Shown: positions 1-8,778 of the stretch, piece after piece
Layout of the letters: each line of letters begins with the position of its first letter
How positions within the stretch are numbered: the first letter of the stretch is position 1
Assembly: GCF_007993935.1 (NCBI RefSeq)
Contig: NZ_VITY01000017.1
Location: 124,001 to 188,000 of the forward strand
Length of the DNA stretch: 64,000 nt
Reading direction: 5' to 3'
DNA from: Bradyrhizobium macuxiense
GTDB taxonomy: Bacteria > Pseudomonadota > Alphaproteobacteria > Rhizobiales > Xanthobacteraceae
Translations under genes and position numbers: made by a program
Notes under the pieces: model-generated
Databases searched by the model: none
What the model was told of the DNA's origin: nothing
What the model saw: only the letters and a program-made list of their open reading frames with translations

Positions 1-1429
1 CATGCGCGCCTGTCTCCATCACGCCCTTGCCATCGGCGCGGATCACCGCGCGCGCATTGCCCTGGAACATGATCGCCGGGAACGTCGCGGTCCCCATGCC
101 CCAGCCGACCAGAAAGCCGTTCTCGTCGCGCATCTGCTTCGGCTGCAGCGGACGTCCCGCCCAGCCGAAACGTTCGGCGGCCCTGGCGTAGCACTGCCGC
201 AGCGCCTTGGAGGAGAACGGCTTGCCGGTGGTCGGCTCGACCTCGGCATAGTTCTTCAGCCGGAACTCCAAGGGATCGATGCCGCAGGCGAACGCCGCCT
301 CGTCGATCGCGCTTTCCAGCACGATCGATCCGGTGGCCTCGCCCGGCGCGCGCATGAACAGCGGCGTGCCGGTGTCGACGCGCACGGCTTCATGCGCAGT
401 GCGGATCGCGGGGCTGGCATAGAGCGTGTGCGAGGCGTCGGCCGCGGGCTCGTAGAAATCGTCGAAGCTCGACGTCGTGACCCGCGCCTCATGATTGATC
501 ACGGCAATCACGCCGGCATCGTCGGTCCCGATCCGGATGCGCTGGCGGGTCGGCGGACGATGGCCGACCGGGCCATACATTTGGCTGCGCCGAAGCACCA
601 GCTTGACCGGACGCCCGATCAGCTTCGCGGCCATGATGCCGAGCACCTGCGGCCCGGAGATCAGCCCCTTGGAGCCGAAGCCGCCGCCGAGGAACGGGCT
701 GTTGATGTGGATGTTCGCCGGCGGAATCCCGAACAGGCCGGCGATCCGCATCTGGGCGAACCCCATGCCCTGGCTCGGCGTGTCGATGAACAGGCGGTCG
801 CCATCCCACACCGCGACCATCGCATGCGGCTCCATCGCGTTGTGATATTGCGCCGGGGTCTGGTAGGTGGCATCGGTCAGCTTCGTAGCCGCAGTCATGC
901 CGGCGTCGATGTCGCCATGGCGGACTTCGGCGGGATTGCCGATGCCGACCACCGGCGGCGCGTAAGCTTCGCCGGCGTCGAGGCCGACGCGCGCGATCTC
1001 GACCTGGTAGCGCGGCGACAGCAGCGCCGCGCCTTCGGTCGCGGCCTCCAGCGTCTCGGCGATCACGACCGCGATCGCCTGGTTTGCATAGCGCACCTCG
1101 TCGCTCTGCAACAGCTCCATGCGGAACGCGAACGGATTGCCCTTGGCATCGGGGTCTTCCGCGAGCTCCGGCTTGTGCGCCGGGGTCATCACGTCGATCA
1201 CGCCGGGGTGGCGCTTGGCGGCGGTGACATCGAGCGCGGTGACGCGGCCGCGCGCGATGCAGCTGGTCGCGATCACGGCATAGGCCATGCCGGCCGGATG
1301 ATTGTCGGCGGCATAGCGGGCCTTGCCGGTGACTTTCAGCACGCCGTCGGTGCGGGTCATCGGCTGGCCGATGTTCGAGCCATGCCGGATATGGGCGGGG
1401 TCGCGGGTCAGACTGAGTTCAACCGTCAT
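1..1429 (-). CDS. Molybdopterin-binding subunit of a xanthine dehydrogenase/aldehyde oxidoreductase family enzyme (partial)
   Basis: This gene encodes the large catalytic subunit that carries the molybdenum cofactor in a molybdenum hydroxylase. The 476 residues visible from the ATG at 1429 read as the N-terminal two thirds of the family. They contain the opening MTRTDGVLKVTGKARYAAD and a Gly-rich cofactor loop, LGGGFGSKG. The 3' end runs off the left edge of the window, so the active-site Glu near the C-terminus cannot be checked. The ATG lies 3 bases after the stop of the FAD subunit and has a GGAG upstream, so it is the third gene of a small-medium-large operon. The PaoABC/YagTSR-type order suggests an aldehyde oxidase. 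The true substrate is not shown by the sequence. Confidence 0.93.
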   Translation of the reverse strand, partial: MTVELSLTRDPAHIRHGSNIGQPMTRTDGVLKVTGKARYAADNHPAGMAYAVIATSCIARGRVTALDVTAAKRHPGVIDVMTPAHKPELAEDPDAKGNPFAFRMELLQSDEVRYANQAIAVVIAETLEAATEGAALLSPRYQVEIARVGLDAGEAYAPPVVGIGNPAEVRHGDIDAGMTAATKLTDATYQTPAQYHNAMEPHAMVAVWDGDRLFIDTPSQGMGFAQMRIAGLFGIPPANIHINSPFLGGGFGSKGLISGPQVLGIMAAKLIGRPVKLVLRRSQMYGPVGHRPPTRQRIRIGTDDAGVIAVINHEARVTTSSFDDFYEPAADASHTLYASPAIRTAHEAVRVDTGTPLFMRAPGEATGSIVLESAIDEAAFACGIDPLEFRLKNYAEVEPTTGKPFSSKALRQCYARAAERFGWAGRPLQPKQMRDENGFLVGWGMGTATFPAIMFQGNARAVIRADGKGVMETGAH

Positions 1430-1432
1430 GCG

Positions 1433-2479
1433 TTACGCTCCTGCAACGGATGAGAAGGGAGAGCCGGGCAGCGCCGGAATACGATCCGGCGTGCCTCTGG
1501 CAGCAAGGGTAAGCGCGCGCACGACGATGCGCTGCGCGAGCTCGATCTTGAAGGCGTTGTCGCCGGACGGCTTTGCGCCTGACAGCGCGGCGCGCGCCGC
1601 CTCGCGATAAACAGCCGCATCCGGCGCGGCACCCGCGAGCACCTGCTCGGCCTCGCGCGCGCGCCACGGCTTTGCCGCAACGCCGCCAAGCGCGAGCCGG
1701 GCGTCGCGGATCCTGCCGTCCTCGATGCGCAGGCTAGCCGCAGCCGAGACCACCGCGAAGGCGTAGGACGTGCGCTCGCGCACCTTGATGTAGCGGGCAT
1801 GCCTGGCGAAGCCTTTCGCCTCAGTCGGCAGGCGCAGCGCGACGATCAGGTCGCCACGCTCCAGCGCGGTCTCGCGCTCAGGCGTCTCGCCGGGCAGACG
1901 ATGCAGCGCCTCGAGCGGCAGCTCGCGCCGGCCGCCTTTGCCCTCGATCTCGACGATCGCATCGAGCCCGACCAGCGGCACGCAGAAGTCAGACGGATGG
2001 GTTGCGATGCAGCCCTCGCTCCAGCCGAGCACCGCATGCAGGCGGTTCTCGCCCTTCAGCGCGTCGCAGCCGGCGCCCGGCCAGCGCCGGTTGCAGGCGC
2101 TGCCGGCGTCGTAGAAATAGGCGCAGCGGGTCCGCTGCATCAGATTGCCGCCGACCGTCGCGGCGTTGCGCAGCTGCGCGGAGGCGCCCGACAGCAGCGC
2201 CTCGGCGACCGCGGGATAGTTGCGCGCGAACTCCGCGTCATGCGCGAGATCGGCATTGCGCACCAGCGCGCCGATGCGAAGCGAACCGTCGGCGAGACGT
2301 TCGATGCGATCGAGCCCGGGCAACCGCGTCACGTCGACCAGGCGGCTCGGCCGGCTGACGCCGCCCTTCATCAGATCGAGCAAATTGGTGCCGGAGGCGA
2401 GATAGCTCGCGCCCTTTTCGGAGGCCGCCGCGATCGCGTCCGCGACGCTGGCCGGCCTGACGTAATCGAAGTTCATCAT
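1433..2479 (-). CDS. FAD-binding subunit of the molybdenum hydroxylase, PaoB/YagS-like with extra cysteines
   Basis: This is the medium subunit that passes electrons from the iron-sulfur subunit to FAD. It begins MMNFDYVRPASV, has the FAD-binding GTNLLDLMKGG segment near residue 30 and the TVGGNLMQRTRC segment near residue 110. Five cysteines lie at about 119, 129, 138, 157 and 166. Subunits of the PaoB type use an insertion like this to hold an additional [4Fe-4S] cluster, which ordinary XdhB proteins lack; the assignment here is by resemblance. The ATG at 2479 overlaps the stop of the upstream 2Fe-2S gene (ATGA), which supports translational coupling. A second ATG at 2476 is an alternative start. 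Length of about 348 residues is normal. Confidence 0.93.
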   Translation of the reverse strand: MMNFDYVRPASVADAIAAASEKGASYLASGTNLLDLMKGGVSRPSRLVDVTRLPGLDRIERLADGSLRIGALVRNADLAHDAEFARNYPAVAEALLSGASAQLRNAATVGGNLMQRTRCAYFYDAGSACNRRWPGAGCDALKGENRLHAVLGWSEGCIATHPSDFCVPLVGLDAIVEIEGKGGRRELPLEALHRLPGETPERETALERGDLIVALRLPTEAKGFARHARYIKVRERTSYAFAVVSAAASLRIEDGRIRDARLALGGVAAKPWRAREAEQVLAGAAPDAAVYREAARAALSGAKPSGDNAFKIELAQRIVVRALTLAARGTPDRIPALPGSPFSSVAGA

Positions 2480-2973
2480 GCGGAGCGCCTCTGCTTGGTG
2501 GCGGTCATGTTGGATTGTGCCTCGAGCACGGCCTCGGTGATCCCCTGATAGGCGCCGCAGCGGCAGAGATTGCCGCTCATGCATTCGCGCACCCGCTCCG
2601 GATCGTCGCCGGCCTGCCCTTCCCCAATCATGCCGATGCCGCTCATGATCTGGCCCGGCGTGCAGAAGCCGCACTGGAAACCGTCATGGGCGATGAAGGC
2701 GGCCTGCACCGGGTGCAGCTCGCCGCCGCACCCGACGCCTTCGATGGTGGTGATCTCGGCGCCGTCATGGCTGACGGCGAGCGCGAGGCAGGAATTGATG
2801 CGGCGGCCGTCGACCAGGATGGTGCACGCGCCGCACTGGCCGCGGTCGCATCCCTTCTTGGTTCCGGTGAGGTCGAGCCGCTCGCGCAGCAGGTCGAGCA
2901 GGGTGACGCGGGGGTCGTCGAGGGTGATTTCCCGGCGGACGCCGTTGATGGTGAGACTGAGTGGGAGATTCAT
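2476..2973 (-). CDS. [2Fe-2S] subunit of the molybdenum hydroxylase, PaoA/YagT-like
   Basis: This 165-residue ferredoxin-like subunit is the first gene of the operon. Its N-terminal half carries a plant-ferredoxin type cluster motif (KKGCDRGQCGACTILVDGRR, then a further Cys in INSCLALA). Its C-terminal half carries the second cluster motif (FQCGFCTPGQI and GNLCRCGAYQGI). The start MNLPLSLTINGV at 2973 was chosen because the family begins here. The frame stays open further upstream, but that part has no similarity and would run across the divergent promoter. No Tat signal is visible, so unlike the periplasmic E. coli PaoABC the complex is probably cytoplasmic. The gene is transcribed away from the tetR-type gene at 3126. 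Confidence 0.95.
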   Translation of the reverse strand: MNLPLSLTINGVRREITLDDPRVTLLDLLRERLDLTGTKKGCDRGQCGACTILVDGRRINSCLALAVSHDGAEITTIEGVGCGGELHPVQAAFIAHDGFQCGFCTPGQIMSGIGMIGEGQAGDDPERVRECMSGNLCRCGAYQGITEAVLEAQSNMTATKQRRSA

Positions 2974-3090
2974 GCAGGGCTCCGATCCGTGTATGGTCGG
3001 GTTGAATCGAGGCAACAGGAACCCGTGGCCGCCGATGCATGATCGGCGCGCCTTGTCAGGCCCGGTGCTGGTCGCCATATGCGGAGGCAT

Positions 3091-3109
3091 CCTCCGTTTA
3101 CAACGGAGG
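3091..3109. promoter_or_regulatory. Candidate TetR operator, perfect palindrome
   Basis: CCTCCGTTTACAACGGAGG has perfect 8-base arms around a 3-base spacer. It ends 16 bases before the ATG of the TetR-family gene and lies in the divergent gap to the molybdenum hydroxylase operon. Position and symmetry suggest autoregulation and possibly control of both directions. Binding is inferred. Confidence 0.7.
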
Positions 3110-3125
3110 GTGAAAAGAAAAAGCA

Positions 3126-3770
3126 ATGGCCGGTCCATCACCAGAAATTGTCCGCAAGCCGCGCGCCGATGCGGTGCGCAACCGCGAGCGTGTGCTGGAA
3201 GCGGCCAAGGCCGTGTTCTCGGCCGGCGGCAGCGAGGCGAGCCTGGAGGCGGTGGCGCGCCAGGCCGGCGTCGGCATCGGCACGCTCTACCGCCACTTCC
3301 CGACCCGCGAGGCGCTGTATGAGGCGGTCTATCGCCGCGAGGTCGAGCAGCTCGGCGATCTGGCCGAGCAATTGCAATGCGCCCCCGAGCCGGTCGAGGC
3401 GCTGCGGCGCTGGCTGCGCGCCAATGTGGAATTCGTCGCCACCAAGAAGGGCATGGTCGCCGCCCTTGCGCTGGTCGCGCATGGCTCGACCGAGCTGCAC
3501 GCCTATTCGTTCGACCGCCTGACCAAGGCGATCGGCACCCTGCTCGCGCGCGCCGTCGCAGCCGGCGTCATCCGCGACGACATCAGCGCCGAGGACGTGC
3601 TGCGGGCGCTGATCGGGATGTGCTACATGCACGACCAGCCGGGCTGGCAGACCACCGCGCTCAGGCTGCTGGACGTGTTCGTGGATGGTTTGCGCGTGCA
3701 GCCTGTGGCCAAGGTGGCATCGGCGAAGCCTGCGAAGAACGCCGGGCAGAAACCGCCGCGCAACGCATAG
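3126..3770 (+). CDS. TetR/AcrR family transcriptional regulator
   Basis: This 214-residue repressor-type protein has an N-terminal helix-turn-helix (VLEAAKAVFSAGGSEASLEA then VGIGTLYRHFPTREALYEAV, about residues 22-65) followed by a helical ligand-binding half that is not conserved enough to name a ligand. It ends in a Lys/Ala-rich tail. A perfect palindrome sits just upstream of its ATG. The gene is divergent from the molybdenum hydroxylase operon on its left and precedes an RND efflux permease on its right. Either could be a target, and the palindrome's position favours the left-hand operon and itself. An intrinsic terminator follows at 3903. Confidence 0.93.
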   Translation: MAGPSPEIVRKPRADAVRNRERVLEAAKAVFSAGGSEASLEAVARQAGVGIGTLYRHFPTREALYEAVYRREVEQLGDLAEQLQCAPEPVEALRRWLRANVEFVATKKGMVAALALVAHGSTELHAYSFDRLTKAIGTLLARAVAAGVIRDDISAEDVLRALIGMCYMHDQPGWQTTALRLLDVFVDGLRVQPVAKVASAKPAKNAGQKPPRNA

Positions 3771-3902
3771 CTGCCGGAGCCTGTCGAAAAAAGAAATCGG
3801 CAAAATGTGAAAAAGTGCACAGACGGCCCGGCCGGCGTCCGGCTAGATCGTCGCATTGACGCGTCCAAGCTCATATTTGCTCTAGTTCATATTTGCGATC
3901 CA

Positions 3903-3926
3903 GCCCGGCCATCGTGCCGGGCTTTT
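3903..3926 (+). terminator. Rho-independent terminator after the tetR-type gene
   Basis: GCCCGGC and GCCGGGC form a 7-base-pair stem around a 6-base loop, followed by TTTT. It lies 130 bases after the TetR gene stop. The 466 bases between 3771 and 4236 hold this terminator and the GATATATC pair, and no gene I can support. Confidence 0.75.
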
Positions 3927-3960
3927 CGTTGATCCATCGCGCATTTGGCCGAACTGCACG

Positions 3961-3983
3961 GATATATCGTAATAAGATATATC
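3961..3983. promoter_or_regulatory. Pair of GATATATC octamers upstream of the RND gene
   Basis: Two copies of the self-complementary octamer GATATATC start at 3961 and 3976, so they are 15 bases apart centre to centre. They stand out as AT-rich in GC-rich surroundings. They lie about 250 bases upstream of the RND permease start. A regulator site or part of a promoter is possible; no regulator can be named. Confidence 0.35.
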
Positions 3984-4236
3984 GCGCGCCAGGGCACACG
4001 TTTGACGGCTGCCCAACAGGGGCACTTGAACGAAGGTCGAATGGACCGTCCGATGTTTCCATTCACGCCGCCCTCAAGAATGATTATGCTGGCAAGAAAA
4101 CAGGCAGACGCGAAGGCCAACTCCTCGATCTGCCGATTGGCCATGGCGAGGAAAACGCGCGTTCGCGCTCGAGCTTTCGAGGACGACTCCCGGTATTCGG
4201 GAAAAGATGCGCCTGCCGTTCATTTGGATTGCAGAA

Positions 4237-7200
4237 ATGAACGAGAGCATCTCATCTCCGTTTATCCGCTACCCCATTGGCACCTCGCTGCTGATGGCCG
4301 GCGTTCTGTTCGTCGGCATGGTCGCCTATCCGTTGCTGCCGGTCGCGCCGCTGCCGCAGGTCGACTTTCCGACCATCCAGATCTCCGCAAGCCTGCCCGG
4401 CGCCAGCCCGGAAACCATGGCCTCCTCGGTCGCGCAGCCGCTAGAGCGGCAATTCGCGCAGATTCCCGGCATCGCGCAGATGACCTCGACGAGCTCGCTC
4501 GGGTCGACCGCGGTCACCATCCAGTTCGATCTGAACCGCAACATCGACGGCGCCGCCAACGATGTCCAGGCGGCGATCAATGCCGCGGGCGGCCAGTTGC
4601 CCAAGAACCTGCCGTCGCCGCCGACCTATCGCAAGGTCAATCCGGCGGACTCGCCTGTCCTCATCTTGTCGGCGACCTCGGACACCCTGCCGCTGATCAA
4701 GGTGAGCGATGCGGTCGACGCCCAGCTCGGGCAGCAGATCAGTCAGATTTCCGGCGTCGCCCAGGTGTTCATCGGCGGCCAGCAGAAGCCCGCCATTCGC
4801 GTGCAGGTCGATCCCGCCAAGCTGGTCGCCAAGGGGCTCTCGCTGGAAGACATCCGCAGCCAGATCGCCATCACAACGACAGACAGTCCGAAGGGCAACA
4901 TCGACGGCGCGAGCCGCGCGTACACGATCTACGCCAACGATCAACTGCCGGATGCCAAGGACTGGAATGACATCATCGTCGCCTACCGCAACGGCGGCCC
5001 GTTGCGGATCCGCGACATCGGCCAGGCCGTCGCCGCGCCGGAAGACATGAAACAGGCCGCCTGGGCAGACGGCCAACGCGGCGTGTTCCTCGTCATCTTC
5101 AAGCAACCCGGCGCCAACGTCATCGGGACGGTCGACAGGATCAAGGAGCAACTGCCGAGGCTCATTGCCGCGATTCCGCCCGCCGTCAAGATCAAGATCA
5201 TCAGCGACCGGACATTGACGATCCGCGCGGCGGTCGAGGACGTGCAGATCACCTTGCTGATCACCATCGTCCTCGTCGTCATGGTGATCTTCCTGTTCCT
5301 GCGCAGCTTCTGGGCCACGGTGATTCCGGCCGTCACCGTGCCGCTCGCGCTGCTCGGCGCCTGCGCGCTGATGTGGGTGTTCGGCTATACGCTCGACAAT
5401 CTGTCGCTGATGGCCCTGACGATTGCGGTCGGCTTCGTGGTCGACGACGCCATCGTCATGCTGGAAAACATCACGCGCTATGTCGAGCACGGCGAGCGGC
5501 CGCTCGCCGCGGCCCTACGAGGCGCGGGCGAGATCGGGTTCACCATCCTGTCGATCAGCATCTCGCTGGTCGCGGTGCTGATCCCGCTGCTGCTGATGGG
5601 CGGCGTGATCGGCCGGCTGTTCCGCGAGTTCGCGGTGACCCTGGCCATGGCGATCTTCGTCTCCCTGGTGGTGTCGCTGACGCTGACGCCCATGATGGCA
5701 TCGCGCTTCCTGCGCGCGCGTGCCGAAACCAGGCACGGCCGGCTCTACCAATGGAGCGAAGCGGCATTCGATCGGATGCTGCACGGCTATGAGCGCGGCC
5801 TCGATCTGGCGCTGCGCTGGAGCCGCACCACGCTCTGCATCTTCTTCGCGACCGTGGCGCTGTCGGTCTATTTGTTCGTGATCATTCCCAAGGGATTCTT
5901 CCCGCAACAGGACAACGGCTTCCTGATCGCCGTGTCGCAGATGGCGCAAGACATCTCGTTTGCCGACATGAAGCGGCATCAGGAAGAGCTCAGCAGCATC
6001 GTCCGGGCCGATCCCGCGGTCGACAGCATGGCCGAGTTCATCGGCGGCGGCGGCACCGCGCTGAATTCCGGCCGCATGTACATCACGCTGAAGCCGCGCG
6101 AGGAGCGCGACGCCAACGCCGAGCAGATCATCGCGCGGTTGCGGCCGAAGCTCGAGGCGGTCGAGGGCGCGCGGCTCTACATGCAGGCGTCGCAGGACGT
6201 CCGGCTCGGCGGCCGCGCCACGCGGACGCAGTTCGAATACACGCTGCAGGACGCCAACCTCGCCGAGCTGAACGAATGGGCGCCGAAGATCCTGACCAGG
6301 CTGAAGACCCTGCCCGAGCTGCGCGACGTCGCCACCGACCAGCAGACCGAGGGAACGACGCTGACGATGACCATCGATCGCGACACCGCCTCGCGCTTCG
6401 GCATCCAGCCGCAACTGATCGACGACACGCTGTACGACGCGTTCGGCCAGCGCCAGGTGACGCAATACTTCACCCAGCTCAACAGCTATCACGTCATCCT
6501 GGAGATCCTGCCCGAATTGCAGGGCAAGCTCGACACGCTCAACAAGCTCTACATCAGGTCGCCGACGACCGGCGACGAAGTGCCGCTCTCCGTGTTCGCC
6601 AAGTGGACGACGGTTCCGGTGCGCCCGCTCGCGATCGCCCACCAGGGGCAGTTTCCGGCGACCACGATCAGCTTCAACCTCGCCCAAGGCGTGGCGCTCG
6701 GCCAGGCCACCGACGCGATCCAGAACGCCGTCGCCGACCTGGGCGCTCCGGGCACGCTCAGTTCGAGCTTCCAGGGCACCGCGCAGGCGTTCCAGCAATC
6801 ACTGAGCTCGGTGCCGCTGTTGATCCTGGCCGCGCTGGTCGTGGTCTATCTGATCCTCGGCATGCTCTATGAAAGCTACATTCATCCGCTCACGATCTTG
6901 TCCACGCTGCCCTCGGCCGGGGTCGGCGCGCTGGCGATCCTGATGGCGTTCGGGTTCGATTTCAGCCTGATCGCGCTGATCGGCATCATCCTGCTGATCG
7001 GGATCGTGAAGAAGAACGGCATCATGATGGTCGACTTCGCGATCGCCGCCGAACGCGAGGAGCATCTGTCGCCGCGTGACTCGATCCGGAAAGCGGCGCT
7101 GCTGCGCTTCCGGCCGATCATGATGACGACGATGGCAGCCCTGCTCGGCGGCGTACCGCTGATGCTCGGCACCGGAACCGGATCGGAAATACGTCAGCCG

Positions 7201-7368
7201 CTCGGCTATGCGATGGTCGGCGGCCTGCTCGTGAGCCAGGCGCTCACGCTGTTCACGACGCCGGTCGTCTATCTCTACCTCGACCGGCTCTCGAACGCGC
7301 TGTCGAGCTGGACGGCAACGAAGAAGGACGACGATGCCGAACCGCCGGTGAGGAACGCCGCCGAATAG
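4237..7368 (+). CDS. RND family multidrug efflux permease, MdtB/MdtC-like
   Basis: This inner-membrane proton-driven pump exports drugs or other amphipathic compounds as part of a tripartite system. The protein of about 1043 residues begins MNESISSPFIRYPIGTSLLM with the first membrane helix. It has the large periplasmic porter domain, a six-helix block, the proton-relay pair in AVGFVVDDAIVMLENI, a second periplasmic domain and a final helix block with KKNGIMMVDFAIAAER. An in-frame ATG at 4207 is preceded by GGGAAAAG and is an alternative start; 4237 matches the family start better. No membrane-fusion adaptor or outer-membrane factor gene adjoins it, so its partners must be encoded elsewhere. 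The next gene is convergent. Confidence 0.93.
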   Translation: MNESISSPFIRYPIGTSLLMAGVLFVGMVAYPLLPVAPLPQVDFPTIQISASLPGASPETMASSVAQPLERQFAQIPGIAQMTSTSSLGSTAVTIQFDLNRNIDGAANDVQAAINAAGGQLPKNLPSPPTYRKVNPADSPVLILSATSDTLPLIKVSDAVDAQLGQQISQISGVAQVFIGGQQKPAIRVQVDPAKLVAKGLSLEDIRSQIAITTTDSPKGNIDGASRAYTIYANDQLPDAKDWNDIIVAYRNGGPLRIRDIGQAVAAPEDMKQAAWADGQRGVFLVIFKQPGANVIGTVDRIKEQLPRLIAAIPPAVKIKIISDRTLTIRAAVEDVQITLLITIVLVVMVIFLFLRSFWATVIPAVTVPLALLGACALMWVFGYTLDNLSLMALTIAVGFVVDDAIVMLENITRYVEHGERPLAAALRGAGEIGFTILSISISLVAVLIPLLLMGGVIGRLFREFAVTLAMAIFVSLVVSLTLTPMMASRFLRARAETRHGRLYQWSEAAFDRMLHGYERGLDLALRWSRTTLCIFFATVALSVYLFVIIPKGFFPQQDNGFLIAVSQMAQDISFADMKRHQEELSSIVRADPAVDSMAEFIGGGGTALNSGRMYITLKPREERDANAEQIIARLRPKLEAVEGARLYMQASQDVRLGGRATRTQFEYTLQDANLAELNEWAPKILTRLKTLPELRDVATDQQTEGTTLTMTIDRDTASRFGIQPQLIDDTLYDAFGQRQVTQYFTQLNSYHVILEILPELQGKLDTLNKLYIRSPTTGDEVPLSVFAKWTTVPVRPLAIAHQGQFPATTISFNLAQGVALGQATDAIQNAVADLGAPGTLSSSFQGTAQAFQQSLSSVPLLILAALVVVYLILGMLYESYIHPLTILSTLPSAGVGALAILMAFGFDFSLIALIGIILLIGIVKKNGIMMVDFAIAAEREEHLSPRDSIRKAALLRFRPIMMTTMAALLGGVPLMLGTGTGSEIRQPLGYAMVGGLLVSQALTLFTTPVVYLYLDRLSNALSSWTATKKDDDAEPPVRNAAE

Positions 7369-7391
7369 CAGTCCGCCTGCGATGAGGCCTG

Positions 7392-8657
7392 CTACCCGAA
7401 CCTGTGATCGTAGCGCTTGATCGACAGCTCCTTGGTGTCGATCTCGGGCTTCTTGCCGGAGAGCATGTCGGCGAGCACCCGGCCCGAGCCGCAGGCCATG
7501 GTCCAGCCGAGCGTGCCGTGGCCGGTGTTGAGGTGCAGATTGGCAAAGCGCGTCGCGCCGATCACGGGCGGGCCGTCCGGCGTCATCGGGCGCAGGCCGC
7601 ACCAGAAGGTGGCCTTCGGAAGATCGCCGCCGCGCGGGAACAGATCGGTCAGCGAATGGTCCAGCGTCGCGCGCCGCGCGGCGTAGAGCTTGGTCGAGTA
7701 GCCGGAGATTTCCGCCGTGCCGCCGACGCGGATGCGATCGCCGAGCCTCGTGATCGCGACCTTGTAGCTCTCGTCCATCACGGTCGATTCCGGCGCGCCG
7801 GACGCATCCTTGATCGGCACCGTGATCGAATAGCCCTTCACCGGATAGACCGGCAGCGAGATGCCGAGCGGCCGCACCAGATGCGGCGAATAGCTGCCGA
7901 GCGCGAGGACATAGGCGTCGGCGGTCATCATCCCGGCGCTGGTCGCAACCCCGGTGATGCGGGTTGCGTCCGCATTCAACCCGTCGATGCCGGTATTGAA
8001 ATTGAACCGAACGCCGATCTTCTCGGCTTCCAGCGCCAGGGCCTGCGTGAACATGTGGCAGTCGCCGGTCTCGTCATGCGGCAGCCGCAGCCCGCCGGCG
8101 AATTTCTGCTTCACGCCGGCCAGCGCCGGCTCGGCGGCGATGCAGCCCTCGCGGTCGAGCACCTCGAACGGAACGCCATATTGCTTGAGCACGGCGATGT
8201 CGTCGCCGGTGCCATCGAGCTGCGATTGATAGCGAAACAGCTGCAGCGTGCCTTTCGCGCGCTCGTCGTAACGGATGCCGATCTCGCTGCGCAGCGCCTG
8301 CAGGCAGTCGCGGCTGTATTCCGCGATCGGGATCATCCGGCTCTTGTTCACCGCGTAGCGCGCCGTGGTGCAATTGCGCAGCATCTTCAAGAGCCACAAC
8401 CACATCACGGGATCGAGCTTCGGGCGGATCACCAGCGGGCCGTGCTTCATCAAGAGCCACTTCACCGCCTTGACCGGCACGCCGGGGCCGGCCCAGGGCG
8501 ATGAATAGCCCGGCGACACCTCGCCCGCATTGGCAAAGGAAGTTTCGAGCGCGGGATTCGGCTGACGGTCGATCACCGTCACTTCATGGCCGGCGCGCGC
8601 AAGGTAATAGGCCGAGGTGACGCCGATCACGCCACTGCCGAGAACAAGGACCTTCAC
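7392..8657 (-). CDS. dadA: D-amino acid dehydrogenase
   Basis: This FAD flavoprotein oxidises D-amino acids to 2-oxo acids at the membrane and feeds the respiratory chain. The 421-residue protein opens with the dinucleotide-binding motif MKVLVLGSGVIGVTSAYYLA. It continues with the DadA-typical segment ETSFANAGEVSPGYSSPWAG and ends with LNTGHGTLGWTMACGSGRVL, all at the expected places. The start is a GTG at 8657 with GAGGAAAA upstream. It is encoded downstream of and in the same direction as an omega-aminotransferase, with 121 bases between them. That gap holds a duplicated GCAATTATC (8757 and 8772), the second copy overlapping the aminotransferase stop. No alanine racemase gene adjoins. Confidence 0.93.
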   Translation of the reverse strand: MKVLVLGSGVIGVTSAYYLARAGHEVTVIDRQPNPALETSFANAGEVSPGYSSPWAGPGVPVKAVKWLLMKHGPLVIRPKLDPVMWLWLLKMLRNCTTARYAVNKSRMIPIAEYSRDCLQALRSEIGIRYDERAKGTLQLFRYQSQLDGTGDDIAVLKQYGVPFEVLDREGCIAAEPALAGVKQKFAGGLRLPHDETGDCHMFTQALALEAEKIGVRFNFNTGIDGLNADATRITGVATSAGMMTADAYVLALGSYSPHLVRPLGISLPVYPVKGYSITVPIKDASGAPESTVMDESYKVAITRLGDRIRVGGTAEISGYSTKLYAARRATLDHSLTDLFPRGGDLPKATFWCGLRPMTPDGPPVIGATRFANLHLNTGHGTLGWTMACGSGRVLADMLSGKKPEIDTKELSIKRYDHRFG

Positions 8658-8778
8658 TTTTCCTCACATCCTGCAGCGAAAACGCAATCGCCGCTGCGAA
8701 ACCACTCTGCTTCGCAACGGCGACAGCAATTTGTAGAGCGAGCGACTATCTCGCTTGCAATTATCGCTCTAGCAATTA

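Noticed and set aside
2..1453. Long plus-strand open frame of 483 codons
   Set aside because: It lies opposite the molybdopterin subunit, is rich in Arg, His and Asp as antisense frames of GC-rich genes are, and has no family likeness.
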